DNA of 6,879 bases from Alphaproteobacteria bacterium (GTDB taxonomy: Bacteria > Pseudomonadota > Alphaproteobacteria > Elsterales > Elsteraceae): positions 1 to 6,879 of the forward strand of contig JAAFHH010000159.1 of NCBI GenBank assembly GCA_013297545.1. Reading direction: 5' to 3'. Below the pieces are notes generated by a model. It did not search any database and was not told the DNA's origin. It was given only the letters and a program-made list of their open reading frames with translations. The translations under genes and the position numbers were made by a program. Position 1 is the stretch's first letter. Each line of letters begins with the position of its first letter. Positions 5,068 through 6,879 of this stretch are shown here, piece after piece.

Positions 5068-5314
5068 TCCGTCAGACGAGCATGATTTCGACGTGACGGC
5101 CGAGGGACTGAAGCGCGGTCTGCGCGCGCGGTTGATCCGCAAGACCCGCACCGATCTTGGATTATCGCAGAGTGCGTTCGCAGCCCGCTTTCACGTGCCC
5201 GTCGGCACGCTGCGCGACTGGGAACAAGCCCGGGTGACGGCGCCAGATTTCGCGATCGCCTATGTCCGGGTCATCAGCCAACACCCGGAATTGGTCGCCA
5301 AGGCGGTGGCTTAG
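5036..5314 (+). CDS. Helix-turn-helix antitoxin paired with BrnT
   Basis: This 92-residue protein follows and overlaps the BrnT-type toxin. An acidic N-terminus (1-24, PADPSDEHDFDVTAEG from 9) would suit toxin binding, as BrnA-type antitoxins use a terminal segment to cover the toxin. Residues 33-82 form an XRE/Cro-like helix-turn-helix: IRKTRTDLGLSQSAFAARFHV, then the recognition helix around PVGTLRDWEQAR (55-66). Classical BrnA is a ribbon-helix-helix protein, so this is a variant of the pair with another DNA-binding fold. ATG 5036 has AAGGAG at 5022-5027, 8 bases upstream, the best ribosome site in the window. The protein probably binds the 17-bp palindrome at 4768-4784 and represses both genes. 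Confidence 0.85.
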   Translation: MKRDPITLPADPSDEHDFDVTAEGLKRGLRARLIRKTRTDLGLSQSAFAARFHVPVGTLRDWEQARVTAPDFAIAYVRVISQHPELVAKAVA

Positions 5315-5364
5315 CCGCCGCTGTCGCGGGTGATCGAGCACGCGTCGCCAACTGGACATCCGAC

Positions 5365-5404
5365 ACCCTTAGCAGGTGAGGGTCATGCAGAGGGCTCGAA
5401 GCCC
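5365..5404 (-). terminator. Weak hairpins between convergent genes
   Basis: ACCCT (5365-5369) pairs with AGGGT (5379-5383), and GGGCT (5392-5396) pairs with AGCCC (5400-5404). They lie between the antitoxin and the convergent chemotaxis gene. Read on the minus strand, the second is GGGCT-TCG-AGCCC, just after the receptor stop. Neither stem is long and no T-run follows, so termination is only a possibility. Confidence 0.25.
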
Positions 5405-5411
5405 AAGTGCA

Positions 5412-6879
5412 TCAGGCCACGCGGATGTCAGCGAGGAACTGGTCGATCTCCCCACGCAACGTCTCCGACTGCTGGGCCAGCGAGTCCGTGGCGCTGAGCA
5501 CCCGGCTCGAGGCGGCACCCGCTTCTCCGGCCGCGGAGGTCACGCCGGTGATGCTTTCAGTTACCATGGACGTACCCTGCGCCGCCTGCTGGACATTACG
5601 AGCGATTTCCTGCGTTGAGGCGCTCTGCTCCTCGACAGCCGCGGCAATGACTGTGGACACCTCGTTGATGTTTGTGATCACCTTTGTGATTGACTTGATA
5701 GCGTCAACAGAGTCTCGCGCCGCCTGCTGCATGCTCGCGACTTGTTGTGCGATCTCGCCGGTCGCCTTGGCCGTCTGCGTCGCCAAATTCTTCACCTCCG
5801 AGGCGACAACGGCGAAGCCCTTGCCGGCCTCGCCCGCACGCGCCGCTTCGATGGTGGCGTTGAGCGCGAGCAAATTGGTTTGCGCCGCGATATTGCTGAT
5901 CAGGTTCACGACGTCGCCGATCTTCTGTGCTGCGTCCTCCAGCCCCTTCACCCGCGCGTCGGTGCGCATCGCTTCATCCGCAGCGCTGTTCGCCATCTTG
6001 GAGGATTGCTGCACCTGGCGGCCAATCTCGGCGATTGAGGCCGACAGCTGCTCGCCAGCCGCCGCAACGGTCTGCACGTTGACCGAGGCTTGGTTCGCTG
6101 CTGAGGCGACCGCGGTTGACTGCTGGCTGGTCTGATCGGCGATCGTGGCCATCGACTGGGCTGTGGCGCGCAGTTCCGTCGCAGACGACGCAAGCTGTTT
6201 GATCGAGCGGGTTGCCGAGCTGTCGAACGTCTTTACCAGCCGCTCGATCGCTTGGGTCCGCTTCTCCTTGGCCACCTGATCAGCGGCCTGTGCCGCCTGC
6301 AGCTCCTGGGTCTCGATGCCCTTTTGTTTGAACACCTGCAACGCGGCGGCCATTTGACCAATCTCGTCCTTGCGCCCAATGGCCGGTATATCCGTGCTGG
6401 TGTCACCCTCGGCGAGCTTGGTCATGGCGGCGGTCATGCTCTGCACCGGCGAGGCGATCCCGCGCGCCAAGAGTAAGCAGGCCGCGATGGCAATCACGAT
6501 TGAGGCAATACCACTTCCAATAGCAATTCTTGTGATATCTACAAATGCGTCACTTTGCTGCTGATTGCGAACCGCCATCAGCGCTTGTTCCATCTTGATC
6601 GCTTCGGCGACCAAGGTGCGGATGGCATCCATAGAGGCCTTCCCCGCGCCGCTTGCTTCGAACCTGCGTGCCTCATCCTGGGATAGGGGGTTGCGCATAA
6701 GGGCGATGGCCCTATCGGCAATCGTTGTGCGCCAAGTGAGCGCGTGTCTTTCTATTGATGCTAGTCTTTCTTGCTGCGTCGGGTTGTCGGACGTCAATTG
6801 CTTCACACCTTGCATTACGATGTTGAAATTAATACCACCGCTCCGATACGGCTCCAGAAAATTCTCAGCGCCACTAACC
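5412..6879 (-). CDS. Methyl-accepting chemotaxis protein, 5' end outside window
   Basis: A membrane chemoreceptor, open to the right edge; 488 residues are visible. The frame continues upstream of the first visible Met (6815) as GAENFLEPYRSGG, the ENFLEPYR mark of a CHASE3-type sensor domain, so that Met is internal. Visible order: rest of the CHASE3-like periplasmic domain with DNPTQQERL (about 1-112); membrane segment (about 115-138, IAIGSGIASIVIAIAACLLL); HAMP (about 139-187); then the coiled-coil signalling domain to the end. Its hairpin tip is IAAQTNLLALNATIEAARAG followed by EAGKGFAVVASEVKNLA (about 330-367). Likely methylation helices lie either side, one near AAAVEEQSASTQEI (412-425). 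It should couple through CheW to CheA. No NWETF-like tail is present; it ends FLADIRVA. The ligand is unknown and no che genes are in view. It is convergent with the toxin-antitoxin pair. Confidence 0.93.
   Translation of the reverse strand, partial: VSGAENFLEPYRSGGINFNIVMQGVKQLTSDNPTQQERLASIERHALTWRTTIADRAIALMRNPLSQDEARRFEASGAGKASMDAIRTLVAEAIKMEQALMAVRNQQQSDAFVDITRIAIGSGIASIVIAIAACLLLARGIASPVQSMTAAMTKLAEGDTSTDIPAIGRKDEIGQMAAALQVFKQKGIETQELQAAQAADQVAKEKRTQAIERLVKTFDSSATRSIKQLASSATELRATAQSMATIADQTSQQSTAVASAANQASVNVQTVAAAGEQLSASIAEIGRQVQQSSKMANSAADEAMRTDARVKGLEDAAQKIGDVVNLISNIAAQTNLLALNATIEAARAGEAGKGFAVVASEVKNLATQTAKATGEIAQQVASMQQAARDSVDAIKSITKVITNINEVSTVIAAAVEEQSASTQEIARNVQQAAQGTSMVTESITGVTSAAGEAGAASSRVLSATDSLAQQSETLRGEIDQFLADIRVA

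Noticed and set aside
5407..6135. Plus-strand frame of 242 codons opposite the chemotaxis receptor
   Set aside because: It is an Ala/Ser-rich mirror of the coiled-coil signalling domain. The minus-strand receptor is unmistakable.

Overview
The window looks like part of a plasmid from a GC-rich alphaproteobacterium. An acetic-acid-bacterium relative (Acetobacteraceae, such as Acidiphilium or Roseomonas types) is my best guess, from the RPA-type RepA, the codon use and the style of the chemotaxis receptor. No gene here fixes the genus. The evidence for a plasmid is a parA–RHH–repA operon followed directly by an iteron origin.

Layout. 1–241 is a non-coding leader with GACA-type repeats, several at a 16-bp step, and a perfect inverted repeat; it is a candidate centromere (parS) and operator. 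242–2339 is a tight three-gene operon with 4-base overlaps: a ParA-type ATPase, a small ribbon-helix-helix partner, and RepA. 2332–2703 is the origin. It holds two inverted iterons (the first covers the repA stop codon), a DnaA box, five direct iterons at an exact 22-bp step, a 12-bp palindrome, an AT-rich TAACTCT repeat tract and a second DnaA box.

Beyond the backbone come accessory genes. 2781–3752 (minus) encodes an SbtA-type sodium-dependent bicarbonate transporter. A LysR-type regulator (3864–4721, plus) is divergent from it, and the short gap between them carries a T-N11-A dyad. 4795–5314 is a two-gene toxin–antitoxin module: a BrnT/DUF497 toxin overlapping a helix-turn-helix antitoxin, with a 17-bp palindrome in the probable promoter. 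5412–6879 (minus) is a methyl-accepting chemotaxis receptor with a CHASE3-like sensor, HAMP and signalling domain; its N-terminus lies beyond the right edge.

How they fit together. RepA and DnaA should open the origin at the TAACTCT tract, ParA and the RHH protein should partition the plasmid, and the BrnT pair should add post-segregational stability. The transporter/regulator pair and the receptor are cargo. All functions are inferred from protein motifs and DNA patterns read by eye; no database search was possible.
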